Shown here: one piece after another, positions 6,400 through 15,316 of the stretch
Layout of the letters: each line of letters opens with the position of its first letter
Position numbering within the stretch: the first letter of the stretch is position 1
From: Alphaproteobacteria bacterium
GTDB taxonomy: Bacteria; Pseudomonadota; Alphaproteobacteria; JAEULC01
Direction: 5' to 3'
Assembly: GCA_020851015.1 (NCBI GenBank)
Contig: JADZDN010000357.1
Coordinates: forward strand, 1 to 25,282
Length of the DNA: 25,282 nucleotides
Notes under the pieces: generated by a model
Seen by the model: only the letters and a program-made list of their open reading frames with translations
The model's database searches: none
What the model was told of the DNA's origin: nothing
Program-made: the position numbers and the translations under genes

Positions 6400-7191
6400 C
6401 TAGGGCTTCAGCTTGTAGCCGGATGCGAACAGGCGGTGCGTCAGCAGTCCCAGCGCAAGGTTGGCGCCGATCATCACCGCGACACCGGCCCCGAGCGACC
6501 CGTCGGCATGGCCGGTCATGCCGTAGCGGAAGCCGTCGATCATGTAGAAGAATGGATTGAGATGGGCCACGGTCAGCCACGGCTCGGGCAGGCGCTGCGT
6601 CGAATAGAACGTGCCGCTGAGGAAGGCGAGCGGCGTGATGACGAAGTTGGTCACCGCCGCCAGGTGATCGAACTTCTCCGACCACAGCCCGCCCAGCAGC
6701 CCGAGCAGCGAGAGCATCAGCGAGGCGCCGACGGCATGGAACAGCATGTACCCCGCGTGGTGGACCTGGACGCCGGCGAAGGGCGTCATCGCGATCGCGA
6801 CCGACGCGCCGACCACCAGCCCGCGCGTCAAGCCCCCCAGCGCAAGCCCCGCCGTCTGCTCGGCCGCGCTCAGGGGCGGCATCAGCAGGTCGACGATGTT
6901 GCCCTGCACCTTGGCGATGATCAGCGACGACGAGGTGTTGGCGAAGGCGTTCTGGGTCATCGCCATGACGATCAGTCCGGGGGCCAGGAACTGGAGATAG
7001 GGCACGCCCGCCACCGCCTGGCTGCCGCCGCCCAGCGCCAGCGAGAACACGGCCAGGAACAGCAGCGTGGTGACGACCGGTGCCGCCACCGTCTGGGTCG
7101 CCACGTTCAGGAACCGGCGGATCTCCTTCTGGTAGAGCGTCCACAGGCCCAGCCAGTTGACGGGGCCGTAGCGGCGCGGTTTCGGCGGCAT
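6400..7191 (-). CDS. ABC-2 type transporter permease
   Basis: The 263-residue integral membrane protein has about six hydrophobic segments and the ABC-2 membrane fold: an N-terminal YQKEIRRFLNVATQTVAAPVV, the amphipathic FNxxxSSLIIAKVQGNIVDLLMPPLS stretch (here NAFANTSSSLIIAK and VDLLMPPLS), then SGTFYSTQRLP and NPFFYMIDGFRYG. It resembles the multidrug or polysaccharide exporter permeases paired with DrrA/NodI-like ATPases. The ATG at 7191 is the last plausible start before the conserved region; the frame continues far upstream only as noise through recX. No ATP-binding partner is visible within the window on either side, so the partner gene is elsewhere or lost. A palindromic repeat lies just upstream. 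Confidence 0.88.
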   Translation of the reverse strand: MPPKPRRYGPVNWLGLWTLYQKEIRRFLNVATQTVAAPVVTTLLFLAVFSLALGGGSQAVAGVPYLQFLAPGLIVMAMTQNAFANTSSSLIIAKVQGNIVDLLMPPLSAAEQTAGLALGGLTRGLVVGASVAIAMTPFAGVQVHHAGYMLFHAVGASLMLSLLGLLGGLWSEKFDHLAAVTNFVITPLAFLSGTFYSTQRLPEPWLTVAHLNPFFYMIDGFRYGMTGHADGSLGAGVAVMIGANLALGLLTHRLFASGYKLKP

Positions 7192-7209
7192 GCGTGACAA
7201 GCCTCTTGG

Positions 7210-7251
7210 TTCGACAGGCTCGCCACAAGGCTTCATCCCGAGCCTGTCGAA
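7210..7251. repeat. Palindromic intergenic repeat TTCGACAGGCTCG...CGAGCCTGTCGAA
   Basis: Perfect 13-bp arms (7210-7222 and 7239-7251) flank a 16-base loop. The GACAGGCTC core is a widespread alphaproteobacterial and proteobacterial intergenic palindrome. It sits in the divergent spacer between the ABC permease and recX, upstream of both genes, so it is unlikely to be a terminator for either. Confidence 0.75.
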
Positions 7252-7326
7252 GGATGGGCCGACGCACGCGGCCTCATACGCCCGCCCGTGGCGCGGAGCA
7301 AGCCGGCATGGCATCGTGGCCTTCGC

Positions 7327-7893
7327 ATGGACCGCGAGAGCAACCGCCCGTTCGACGGCCGGGACCGGCGGCGCAAGGTCGCGCGGCCCGCGACGCGCGA
7401 GCGGCTGGAGAAGGCGGCGCTCGCCTATCTCGAGCGCTACGCCAGCTCGGCGGAGAACCTGCGGCGCGTGCTGATGCGCCGGGTCGACCGCTCGGCGCGG
7501 CTGTGCGGCACCGACCGCGCGGAGGGCGCCGGCTGGGTCGACGCGCTGATCGAGCGCTACCGGCGCTCGGGCCTGATCGACGACCGCACCTATGCCGAGG
7601 CGGCCACCCGCTCGCTGCGCCGGCGCGGCGGGTCGGCGCGCATGGTGCGGATGAAGCTGAAGGCCAAGGGCGTGGACGCCGACACGGTCTCGGCCGCGCT
7701 CGATGCCGCCAGCGAAGGGGACGCGGACAGCGAGCACAAGGCCGCCAAGGCCTATGCCCGCCGCCGCCGCCTCGGCCCCTATGCGCCGGCGGCGACCCGC
7801 AAGGAGCGCCGGATGCGCGACCTGGCGGCGCTGGCGCGGGCGGGATTCTCCTACGACATCGCGCGCAGGGTGGTGGATGGGGAGGAGAACTGA
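7327..7893 (+). CDS. recX: Regulatory protein RecX
   Basis: The 188-residue basic protein is built of RecX three-helix repeats: an N-terminal LEKAALAYLERYASSAENLRRVLMRRV in two parts (LEKAALAYLERYASS and LRRVLMRRVDRSA), a central WVDALIERYRRSGLIDDRTYAEA with RSLRRRGGSARMVRMKLKAKG, and a C-terminal RRLGPYAP...RDLAALARAGFSYDIARRVV. RecX binds RecA filaments and modulates strand exchange. The start is taken at ATG 7327 (MDRESN); a GTG at 7288 is in frame but would add a tail unlike the family. No strong Shine-Dalgarno sequence marks either. recA is not adjacent. The ccdAB promoter begins just after the stop. Confidence 0.88.
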   Translation: MDRESNRPFDGRDRRRKVARPATRERLEKAALAYLERYASSAENLRRVLMRRVDRSARLCGTDRAEGAGWVDALIERYRRSGLIDDRTYAEAATRSLRRRGGSARMVRMKLKAKGVDADTVSAALDAASEGDADSEHKAAKAYARRRRLGPYAPAATRKERRMRDLAALARAGFSYDIARRVVDGEEN

Positions 7894-7901
7894 CGGCAAG
7901 G

Positions 7902-7945
7902 ATGCGCACCATTGCCTGGCAGTGGATGCGCATATATAATGCGCA
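7902..7945 (+). promoter_or_regulatory. ccdAB promoter with overlapping palindromic operator
   Basis: TTGCCT (7912-7917) and a perfect TATAAT (7935-7940) are 17 bases apart. The -10 lies inside a perfect inverted repeat TGCGCAT-ATATA-ATGCGCA (7927-7945). A further half-site ATGCGCA occurs at 7902-7908, just upstream of the -35. CcdA-CcdB complexes repress their own operon by binding across the promoter, so this arrangement is a strong autoregulatory operator candidate. The AT-rich hexamer stands out sharply in this GC-rich DNA. Confidence 0.75.
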
Positions 7946-7967
7946 CGACCAACAAAGGAACCTACCC

Positions 7968-8219
7968 ATGCCCGCCCATCGCGCCGCGCGCGAAGGATCG
8001 CGCAAGCGGCCGACCAATTTGACGATCGATGCGGACCTACTGGACGCCGCCAAGGCGGCCGGCATCAACCTCTCGGCCGAACTGGAGCAGCGCTTGTGCG
8101 AGGTGTTGCGCGAGCGCGACCGCGCCGCCTGGCGGGCGGAAAACCAAGAAGCGGTCGAGAACTACAACGCCAGGATCGAGCGGATGGGAGTCTTCAGCAC
8201 GGGGTTGCGCCGCTTCTGA
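7968..8219 (+). CDS. ccdA: CcdA-family antitoxin
   Basis: The 83-residue protein has an N-terminal ribbon-helix-helix region (RKRPTNLTIDADLLDAAKAAGINLSAEL, here KRPTNLTIDADLLD and AGINLSAELEQRL). A charged, probably disordered C-terminal arm follows (WRAENQEAVENYNARIERMG), which in the family wraps CcdB. The C-terminus GVFSTGLRRF resembles the FxxLRxF ending of F-plasmid-type CcdA. The ATG at 7968 follows AAAGGAACCTACCC. The stop overlaps the ccdB start (TGATG), which implies translational coupling. It is preceded by its own promoter/operator. Confidence 0.92.
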   Translation: MPAHRAAREGSRKRPTNLTIDADLLDAAKAAGINLSAELEQRLCEVLRERDRAAWRAENQEAVENYNARIERMGVFSTGLRRF

Positions 8220-8533
8220 TGGCGCAGTTCGACGTACACCAGAACACCGACCCGCGATCGCGCGACGAGATTCCGTTTCTCGTGGACATCCAGTCCGATT
8301 TCCTTTCCAGCCTCTCCACGCGCGCGGTCGTCCCGCTCATTCGCGCCAAGACCTTCGGAAAGCCGATCAGCCGGCTCAATCCTGAATTCCGTATCAAGGG
8401 ACAGGCGCTGGTGCTATCGACGGCGGAGCTTGCCGGCGTGCCCAGGGCGGCGCTTGGCCCGGCCGTGGCGAACCTGGCTCACGCCGGGGACGCGATCATC
8501 GCGGCTGTCGACCTGCTGATCACCGGCATCTGA
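8219..8533 (+). CDS. ccdB: CcdB-family gyrase toxin
   Basis: At 104 residues the protein is close to F-plasmid CcdB (101). CcdB poisons DNA gyrase by trapping the GyrA-DNA complex. Recognisable family text is FDVHQN, PFLVDIQSDFLSSLSTRAVVPL, RLNPEF and LVLSTAELAGVP. The C-terminus ends ITGI, where F-plasmid CcdB ends in Trp-Gly-Ile. The Gly-Ile is kept but the gyrase-contacting Trp is replaced by Thr. The frame is intact, and the start overlaps the ccdA stop by one base. The stop is only four bases from the convergent LMW phosphatase stop. The module is chromosomal and has no visible mobility genes. Confidence 0.92.
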   Translation: MAQFDVHQNTDPRSRDEIPFLVDIQSDFLSSLSTRAVVPLIRAKTFGKPISRLNPEFRIKGQALVLSTAELAGVPRAALGPAVANLAHAGDAIIAAVDLLITGI

Positions 8534-8537
8534 CGTC

Positions 8538-8981
8538 TCACACCTCCGGCCCGCCGGCGACCGGGAAGCGTTCCTTGATCCGGCGCACGAGCTGGTCGCG
8601 CACCTGGCGATAGGCTTCCAGGCGCTGCTCGCGGTTGCCCTCGACGATCTGCGGATCGAACGTGTTCCAGAACTCGACCTCGCAGGCCATGGTGCGCGTC
8701 AGCTCGACCGCGCGGTGCTGCGCCTCGGGCGACAGCGTGATGATCAGGTCGTAGAACCCGTCCTCGAGCTGGTCGAAGCTCTTCGACTTGTGCCGGCGCG
8801 CGTCGATGCCGATCTCGTCCAGCACCTCGACGGCCATCGGGTCGATCTCGCCCTGGCGCACGCCGACCGAATCGACGTAGATCAGCCGGCCGTGCAGGTG
8901 CTTCAGGATCGCCTCGGCCATCGGCGAGCGGACCGCGTTCATGGTGCAGGCGAACAGAACGCTGCCCGGCGCGTCGGCCAT
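8538..8981 (-). CDS. Low molecular weight phosphatase family protein (LMW-PTP/ArsC-like)
   Basis: The 147-residue cytosolic protein has the C-x5-R-S phosphate loop as CTMNAVRS (Cys12, Arg18) and a candidate general acid Asp109 in TFDPQ. It keeps the NAxRSPMAEA text common to LMW tyrosine phosphatases and thioredoxin-coupled arsenate reductases. No ars genes are nearby. It is the last gene of the DUF2948-hisG-hisD-UPF0262 operon, seven bases behind UPF0262, an arrangement conserved in alphaproteobacteria. infA commonly follows it there; here ccdAB lies in that position instead. The biological substrate is unknown. Confidence 0.88.
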   Translation of the reverse strand: MADAPGSVLFACTMNAVRSPMAEAILKHLHGRLIYVDSVGVRQGEIDPMAVEVLDEIGIDARRHKSKSFDQLEDGFYDLIITLSPEAQHRAVELTRTMACEVEFWNTFDPQIVEGNREQRLEAYRQVRDQLVRRIKERFPVAGGPEV

Positions 8982-8988
8982 CGCGCCG

Positions 8989-9501
8989 CTATCCGCGGAT
9001 GTGTAGCACGCAGACCAGCGTGAACAGCCGGCGCGCGGTATCGTTGTCGATCTCGACCTTGTCCTTCAGCCGCTGGCGCAGCAGGTCCGAGCCCTCGTTG
9101 TGCAGGCCGCGCCGGCCCATGTCGATCGCCTCGATGCGCGAGGGCGGCGCGGTGCGGATGGCCTGGAAATAGCTCTCGCAGACCTGGAAATAGTCCTTGA
9201 CGATGCGGCGGAAGGGGCTGAGCGGCAGGACGACGCGGGTGAGCGGCTGGTCGTCCTCGCGCTTGATGTCCATCACCAGCCGGTTGTCGGCGACCGACAG
9301 ATGCAGCGCGAACGGGCCCTGCAGCTCGCCCGCCGGCGCAAAGCTGTTCTCCTCGATCAGGTCGAAGATGGCGACGGCCCGTTCATGCTCGATCTCCGGG
9401 GCGCGGCGCACCACGCTCCTTTCGTCGAGCGTGATCTTGACGATGCGGTTGGCGCCGCGCGCCGCCGCCGCCTTGTCCGGACCGTCCTTCGTTCCGCTCA
9501 C
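8989..9501 (-). CDS. UPF0262 family protein
   Basis: The 170-residue protein of unknown function is restricted mainly to alphaproteobacteria. Family text includes [69 protein letters not shown] and [21 protein letters not shown]. The GTG at 9501 overlaps the hisD stop as GTGA, the standard four-base coupling, and no ATG lies before the conserved part. It has no signal peptide or membrane segment. Its tie to histidine genes is positional; no role in histidine synthesis is established. Confidence 0.87.
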   Translation of the reverse strand: MSGTKDGPDKAAAARGANRIVKITLDERSVVRRAPEIEHERAVAIFDLIEENSFAPAGELQGPFALHLSVADNRLVMDIKREDDQPLTRVVLPLSPFRRIVKDYFQVCESYFQAIRTAPPSRIEAIDMGRRGLHNEGSDLLRQRLKDKVEIDNDTARRLFTLVCVLHIRG

Positions 9502-10811
9502 CGGGGTTCCCGCCCGCCGCCCAGGCGAAGCGCGACCGAGATCGCGTGCGCGTCCAGCCCCTCGGCCGCGGCCAGGGCGACCGCCGCCGGGCCGATGGCG
9601 CGCGTGGCGGCGGCATCGCAGGCGACGATCGAGCTGCGCTTCATGAAATCGAGCACGCCGAGGCCCGAGGCGTAGCGCGCCGCGCGCGAGGTCGGCAGCA
9701 CGTGGTTCGAGCCGGCGACGTAATCGCCGATCGCCTCGGGCGTGTAGCGGCCGAGGAAGATCGCGCCGGCATGAGCGATTCGGCCGAGCAGCGGCTCGGG
9801 GTCCGCGACAGCCAGCTCGACATGCTCGGGCGCGATGGCGTCGACCAGCGCCGGCGCCTCGCCCATCAGGTCGGCGACCAGGATCACCGCCCCATGGTCG
9901 CGCCAGCTTGCACCGGCGATCGCGGCGCGCGGCAGGCGCTGCAGCAGCACCTCGACCACCTGCACCACGCTGTCGGCCAGCACCGGGTCGTCGGTGATCA
10001 GGACGGATTGCGAATCCGCATCGTGTTCGGCCTGGGACAGCAGGTCCGCCGCGATCCACGCCGGATCGTTGTCGCGGTCCGCCACCACCAGGATCTCCGA
10101 GGGACCGGCGATCGAATCGATGCCGACCACGCCGAACACCTGGCGCTTGGCCTCGGCGACATAGGCATTGCCCGGCCCCACGATCTTGTCGACCGGGCGG
10201 ATGGTCGGCGTGCCGAAGGCGAGCGCGGCCACGGCCTGCGCCCCGCCGGCGCGCCAGATCTCCTCGACCCCCGCGCGCCGCGCGGCCGCCAGCACCAACG
10301 GGCTGAGCGTGCCGTCCGGCGCCGGCACGGCCATGGCGATGCGCCCCACCCCCGCGACCCGCGCCGGAATCGCGTTCATCAGCACCGAGCTCGGATAGGC
10401 CGCCGTGCCGCCCGGCACGTAGATGCCGGCCGAGGCCAACGGCGTCCAGCGCCAGCCCAGCGTCACGCCCGCCGGGTCGCGCCAGCGCTCGTCCTTGGGA
10501 AGCTGCCGGCGGTGATAGTCCTCGATGCGCCGGGCGGCGAGGTCGAGCGCGTCCAGCGTGGGCTGCGGCACCGCCTGCACAGCCGCGTCGATCTCGGCGC
10601 CGGTTACCGCCAGGGCGGCGGCAGTCGCGACCTCGAGCCGGTCGAAGCGCCGCGTCAGGTCCAGCAGCGCCTGGTCGCCCCGCGCGCGGATATCCTGGAC
10701 GATCGCCACCACCGCGGCGGCGACGTCGGGCGCCGCGCCGCGCCGCGCCGCCACGAACGACTGGAAGCGCTGGGCGAAATCGGGATCGCCGGCGATCAGC
10801 TTAAGCGGCAT
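9498..10811 (-). CDS. hisD: Histidinol dehydrogenase
   Basis: The 437-residue NAD-dependent zinc enzyme oxidises L-histidinol to L-histidine in two steps, the end of the pathway. Zinc and catalytic residues are in place: Gln260 and His263 in [12 protein letters not shown], Glu329-His330 in APEHVEL, Asp363 in [14 protein letters not shown] and His422 in [10 protein letters not shown]. The YVPGG and [12 protein letters not shown] motifs are also present. The ATG at 10811 lies inside the end of hisG (11-base overlap). Both ends overlap neighbours, so it is translated as part of the hisG-hisD-UPF0262 unit. Confidence 0.97.
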   Translation of the reverse strand: MPLKLIAGDPDFAQRFQSFVAARRGAAPDVAAAVVAIVQDIRARGDQALLDLTRRFDRLEVATAAALAVTGAEIDAAVQAVPQPTLDALDLAARRIEDYHRRQLPKDERWRDPAGVTLGWRWTPLASAGIYVPGGTAAYPSSVLMNAIPARVAGVGRIAMAVPAPDGTLSPLVLAAARRAGVEEIWRAGGAQAVAALAFGTPTIRPVDKIVGPGNAYVAEAKRQVFGVVGIDSIAGPSEILVVADRDNDPAWIAADLLSQAEHDADSQSVLITDDPVLADSVVQVVEVLLQRLPRAAIAGASWRDHGAVILVADLMGEAPALVDAIAPEHVELAVADPEPLLGRIAHAGAIFLGRYTPEAIGDYVAGSNHVLPTSRAARYASGLGVLDFMKRSSIVACDAAATRAIGPAAVALAAAEGLDAHAISVALRLGGGREPR

Positions 10812-11463
10812 CGGCGGCCTCGCGGAATTTCTCGATCCAGCCCATCAGTTCCTCCGGGCGCGTCTTCAGCGCGGCGCGGTTGACCGCCAGGCGCGACGTC
10901 ACCTCGGCGATGCGCTCGACCTCCACAAGCCCGTTCGCCTTCAAGGTGCTGCCGGTCTGCACCAGGTCGACGATGCGCTGGCAGAGCCCCAGCGACGGCG
11001 CCAGCTCGATCGCGCCGCTGAGCCGGATGCATTCCGCCTGCACGCCGCGCCGCGCGAAATGGCGCTGGGTCAGCGACGGGTACTTGGTGGCGACGCTGAC
11101 GTGGCTCCAGCGCAGCGGATCGTCGTCATGCACCAGCTCGGCCGGTTCGGCCACCACCAGCCGGCAATGCCCGACCTTCAGGTCGACCGGCGCGTAGATC
11201 TCGGGATAGTCGAACTCCATCAGCACATCGTTGCCCGCGACACCCAGTTGCGCGCCGCCGAAGGCGACGAAGGTCGCCACGTCGAAGCTGCGCACGCGCA
11301 CGATCGACAGGTGCGCGTGATTGGTCGCGAAACGCAGCTTGCGATCGTCCGGATCAGCGAAGGCGGCTTCGGGAACGATGCCCACGCGGGCCAGAATCGG
11401 CGCCACGGCATCAAGGACACGGCCCTTCGGAAGGGCAAGGACGAGGGGTTCGGCACGCGGCAT
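10801..11463 (-). CDS. hisG: ATP phosphoribosyltransferase, short form (HisG_S)
   Basis: The 220-residue catalytic subunit starts histidine synthesis from ATP and PRPP. Features are [10 protein letters not shown] near the N-terminus, the [10 protein letters not shown] segment, [14 protein letters not shown] and the PRPP-binding [14 protein letters not shown]. It lacks the roughly 80-residue C-terminal regulatory domain of long HisG. Short HisG enzymes need HisZ, a HisRS-like regulatory subunit, for activity and histidine feedback; hisZ is not in this window and should be elsewhere. The ATG at 11463 lies nine bases after the DUF2948 stop. Confidence 0.96.
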   Translation of the reverse strand: MPRAEPLVLALPKGRVLDAVAPILARVGIVPEAAFADPDDRKLRFATNHAHLSIVRVRSFDVATFVAFGGAQLGVAGNDVLMEFDYPEIYAPVDLKVGHCRLVVAEPAELVHDDDPLRWSHVSVATKYPSLTQRHFARRGVQAECIRLSGAIELAPSLGLCQRIVDLVQTGSTLKANGLVEVERIAEVTSRLAVNRAALKTRPEELMGWIEKFREAADAA

Positions 11464-11472
11464 GGCGAGCGA

Positions 11473-11940
11473 TCATGAAGCGCCGGAGGACGGATCGTCC
11501 AGCGGATGATGCGGGCGCCAAGCGGTCGGATAGGGCGCCCCCATGTCGCGCACCTGAACCCGAATCGCATCGGCGCTGATGCGCATCGCGGCGCCCCCGG
11601 CGAACAGGATCTCGATCTCGCTTCCCGCAACTGCGTCCGACCCGCGCCGCCGCAGGGCCAGGATCGACAGCAACGTTCCGGGAAGCGTCTGGTCGATCCC
11701 CTTCTTGCGGATCGTGCGGACCTGGTCGATGACCAGGCCGCATCGCACCCGCTCGGACTGCGAATCGGCGCCCTCCCACCGGAAACGGTTGGCCGACAGG
11801 ATCAGCCGCCGCTCGGCCGGCAGGTAGGCAATGTCGCGCACGGCCACCAGCGCGTCCTGCAGGCAGGCAGACAGGACCGCGAGGTCGTCGTCGTCCTGGG
11901 CGCGCAGGCGCAGCCGGTCTTGCGGGGCGTCGGAATTCAT
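11473..11940 (-). CDS. DUF2948 family protein
   Basis: The 155-residue cytosolic protein belongs to a family of unknown function that typically precedes hisG in alphaproteobacteria. Recognisable text is LRLRAQDDDDLAVLSACLQDALV, here LRLRAQDDDDLAV and LSACLQDALVAVRDI, then FRWEG and RVRCGLVIDQV. The C-terminal half is LLSILALR...IEILFAGGAAMRI. The ATG at 11940 is the family-like start; the frame runs upstream only as noise. It is first in the his-associated operon and nine bases from hisG. Confidence 0.85.
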   Translation of the reverse strand: MNSDAPQDRLRLRAQDDDDLAVLSACLQDALVAVRDIAYLPAERRLILSANRFRWEGADSQSERVRCGLVIDQVRTIRKKGIDQTLPGTLLSILALRRRGSDAVAGSEIEILFAGGAAMRISADAIRVQVRDMGAPYPTAWRPHHPLDDPSSGAS

Positions 11941-12028
11941 CGGGCTCGGCTCCGGGGCGTCGGTCCGTGGAGATACTGCAAAGCCGCGATGGGGGAAAGC
12001 CTTAACCGGGCGGATGGCCGCCGCCGGC

Positions 12029-12448
12029 CTACGCCTGGTCATGCAGCCGCGCCGGCATCCACCGTTCGGCGCGCCGCGCCAGGCGCGCCGGCGGCGTTTC
12101 GCCGTCATAGTCCATTGCCTCGGGCACGCGGGTAAAGGCGGCGCGGCCGTCCAGGCTGTTGACGTTCGCGACCGCGCGCAGGCCCGCGGCCGTCTCGCAG
12201 ACCGCCGCGACATAGACGCCGCAGCGCCGGCAGATCAGGTAGTCGGCCGTGCGCGTGCCGAAGCGATAGCGTCCGACATCGGACCAGTTCTTGGCCCAGG
12301 CTTCGAACAGGCCGTCCGGGTCGGCGACCGTGCGCGTCGCGTGGGCGCGGCAGAACCCGCAGGCGCGCAGCGCGCTCTCCGCGGGCGACCGCGACAGGCG
12401 CAGCCGGACGCGAACGTTGCCGCAGTGACAGCCGCCTTCGTGCTCCAT
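12029..12448 (-). CDS. GFA family (glutathione-dependent formaldehyde-activating enzyme-like) protein
   Basis: The 139-residue protein has the zinc-binding cysteine pattern of the GFA/CENP-V fold: Cys7 and Cys9 in GGCHCGNV, Cys30 and Cys33 in RACGFCRAH, and Cys73 and Cys76 in LICRRCGVY. Original GFA catalyses S-hydroxymethylglutathione formation, but most family members have no proven activity and no glutathione-formaldehyde pathway genes lie near. It sits between murA and DUF2948, on the same strand, 88 bases before DUF2948. Confidence 0.88.
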   Translation of the reverse strand: MEHEGGCHCGNVRVRLRLSRSPAESALRACGFCRAHATRTVADPDGLFEAWAKNWSDVGRYRFGTRTADYLICRRCGVYVAAVCETAAGLRAVANVNSLDGRAAFTRVPEAMDYDGETPPARLARRAERWMPARLHDQA

Positions 12449-12581
12449 CCCGCAGGCCCTCCCTGTAGCGCCGGGGCCGCCGCTTCCGCGCCCGGGAACT
12501 CCGGCCCCGCACCGCCGTTGCTTTAGCCGACGACAACAACAAGGGAGGACAGTCTACACGACGCCTTGAAAGGAGGCTGTC

Positions 12582-12889
12582 ATGACGTACCGCATGTTGA
12601 TCCTGGCCGCCCTGGCCGCCACGTCGAGCACCGCCGCTCTTGCCCAGCAGCAGTCTCCCTGCGCCGAGCGCAATGACGTGATGTCTCGTCTGAAGGATCA
12701 GTACAACGAAAAGCCGACGGGCGTCGGCATCACCGACAACGGCGCGGTGGTCGAGCTGACCACCTCCGACCGCGGCACCTGGACGCTGCTGGTGAGCTTC
12801 CCCAATGGACGCTCCTGCCTGATGGCGACCGGCGACGGCTGGGAGCAGGCGCCGGCCAAGGCGGCCGGCCGCGAAATCCGCTTCCTTCG

Positions 12890-12893
<4 letters not shown>
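12582..12893 (+). CDS. Small exported protein of unknown function
   Basis: The 103-residue product has a clear Sec signal peptide ([22 protein letters not shown]), cleaved about after AlaLeuAla-Gln near residue 22. The mature part of about 80 residues has two cysteines (CAERNDV and [12 protein letters not shown]), which could form a disulfide in the periplasm. A strong AAAGGAGGC Shine-Dalgarno sequence precedes the ATG. Short exported proteins ending in a Cys-LeuMet-x-xGly-x-x-Trp-type segment occur in many alphaproteobacteria without known function. It is the only plus-strand gene between 8.5 and 15 kb, and its stop shares CTAG with the convergent murA stop. Confidence 0.82.
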
Positions 12894-14209
<1,316 letters not shown>

Positions 14210-14228
14210 TCCTGGCTTCCTTAGCGTC

Positions 14229-14783
14229 CTAGAGTTTCGGCAAGGTCACGCCGCGCTGTCCCATGTACTTGCCGCCGCGGTCGCGATAGGAGGTCTCGCA
14301 GGCGCTGTCGCCCTTGAGGAACAGGAACTGGCAGGCGCCTTCGTTGGCGTAGATCTTGGCCGGCAGCGGCGAGGTGTTCGAGAACTCCAGCGTCACATGC
14401 CCCTCCCATTCCGGCTCCAGCGGCGTGACGTTGACGATGATGCCGCAGCGCGCGTAGGTCGACTTGCCCAGGCAGATCACCAGCACGTCGCGCGGCACGC
14501 GGAAATATTCCAACGTGCGGCCCAGGACGAAGCTGTTGGGCGGGATGATGCAGACCTCCTGCTTGCGGTCGACGAAGCTCTGCGACGAGAACGCCTTGGG
14601 ATCGACCAGCGCGTTGTCGACGTTGGTGAAGATCTTGAACTCGTCCGCCACCCGCGCGTCGTAGCCATAGGAGGAAAGACCGTAGGAGATCACGCCCTCG
14701 CGCTTCATGCCGTCGACGAAGGGATCGATCATGCCCGTGGCCTTCGCCTGCGTGCGGATCCAGTGGTCGGGCATGACCGGCAT
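14229..14783 (-). CDS. dcd: dCTP deaminase
   Basis: The 184-residue enzyme of the dUTPase-like trimeric fold deaminates dCTP to dUTP for dTMP synthesis. Family text runs [55 protein letters not shown] and [17 protein letters not shown], the last carrying the catalytic Glu. It ends [13 protein letters not shown], full length. Two starts (14783 and 14774) are possible; 14783 gives the usual MPVMPDHW beginning. It probably shares a transcript with murA. Confidence 0.96.
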   Translation of the reverse strand: MPVMPDHWIRTQAKATGMIDPFVDGMKREGVISYGLSSYGYDARVADEFKIFTNVDNALVDPKAFSSQSFVDRKQEVCIIPPNSFVLGRTLEYFRVPRDVLVICLGKSTYARCGIIVNVTPLEPEWEGHVTLEFSNTSPLPAKIYANEGACQFLFLKGDSACETSYRDRGGKYMGQRGVTLPKL

Positions 14784-14840
14784 CGAGCTTATTCCCCCCT
14801 CGGTTGAACGTCCGGTTTGTAGCGGAGCGCCCCCCCTGCC

Positions 14841-15053
14841 TCAAGCGCCGCCCCTGTTGATGGATTCGTCGTTGTTTTCCAAGGGTCCGGACGCCTCGCC
14901 GCGCTGCCCGCCGGCGCCGTCGCGGGCGCGGTCCTGCGCTTTGCGGCGAACCAGATTCGCGCGCAGCGCCTTGGCCTGGCGCAGGCGGCGCTCGGCCGCC
15001 TCGCGCTTGGCGCGCGGCGTGAGGGTCGGCTTTTCGGGAGTGTCCGTGTCCAT
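14841..15053 (-). CDS. Small basic protein of unknown function
   Basis: The 70-residue protein is rich in Arg, Lys and Ala. It has a long predicted helix (LTPRAKREAAERRLRQAKAL, then RANLVRRKAQDRARD) and a polar tail. Short LTPxAxxxAxxRxxRxAxALRxNLxRRKxQ proteins are common in alphaproteobacteria without assigned function. The start at ATG 15053 fits that pattern. It lies 57 bases upstream of dcd on the same strand. It has no membrane segment or signal peptide. The conserved helix supports a real gene, but the function is unknown. Confidence 0.65.
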   Translation of the reverse strand: MDTDTPEKPTLTPRAKREAAERRLRQAKALRANLVRRKAQDRARDGAGGQRGEASGPLENNDESINRGGA

Positions 15054-15108
15054 GGCGTCGGATGCTGCCAGAGGCTTGCGGCGGCAATAGGGCCGCGCCG
15101 GGGCGCGC

Positions 15109-15137
15109 TTGCGCCCCTTTGGGGCCTATACTATGGT
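15109..15137 (+). promoter_or_regulatory. Candidate tRNA-Thr promoter
   Basis: TTGCGC (15109-15114) and TATGGT (15132-15137) are 17 bases apart, with four of six consensus positions each. This would start transcription about 48 bases before the mature tRNA. An alternative -10, TATACT at 15127, has no good -35 partner. Confidence 0.35.
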
Positions 15138-15191
15138 CCCGGCCCGTTCAAGCGGCCGGCTCGTTTCGTAGCCGTTCAGGCTGCTTGCGGC

Positions 15192-15266
15192 GCCGCCGTA
15201 GCTCAGAGGTAGAGCACACCCTTGGTAAGGGTGGGGTCGGGTGTTCAATTCACCCCGGCGGCACCA
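15192..15266 (+). tRNA. tRNA-Thr (anticodon GGT)
   Basis: The 75 bases fold as a full cloverleaf. The acceptor GCCGCCG pairs with CGGCGGC, and the D arm is GCTC-AGAGGTA-GAGC. The anticodon arm is CACCC-TTGGTAA-GGGTG, with anticodon GGT reading ACC and ACT. The variable loop is five bases, and the T arm is GGGTG-TTCAATT-CACCC. The discriminator A and CCA are encoded. It is a lone tRNA between the small basic gene and the histidine kinase. I found no repeat of its 3' end within the window that would mark an integrated element. Confidence 0.97.
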
Positions 15267-15316
15267 TTTTCAACCGGCGGGCGATTGACCTTCCAGCCCC
15301 CTTCCGCGACCATGCA

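Noticed and set aside
7192..7899. An N-terminal extension of the ABC permease frame
   Set aside because: It is antisense to recX and passes through a palindromic repeat, with Arg/Pro-rich noise.
8538..8981. LMW phosphatase read as an arsenate reductase of an ars operon
   Set aside because: No arsR, arsB or acr3 is near. The gene is part of a his-associated operon, so arsenic resistance is not supported.
15192..15266. tRNA-Thr as an integration site of a mobile element
   Set aside because: No integrase gene and no second copy of the tRNA 3' end were seen in the window.
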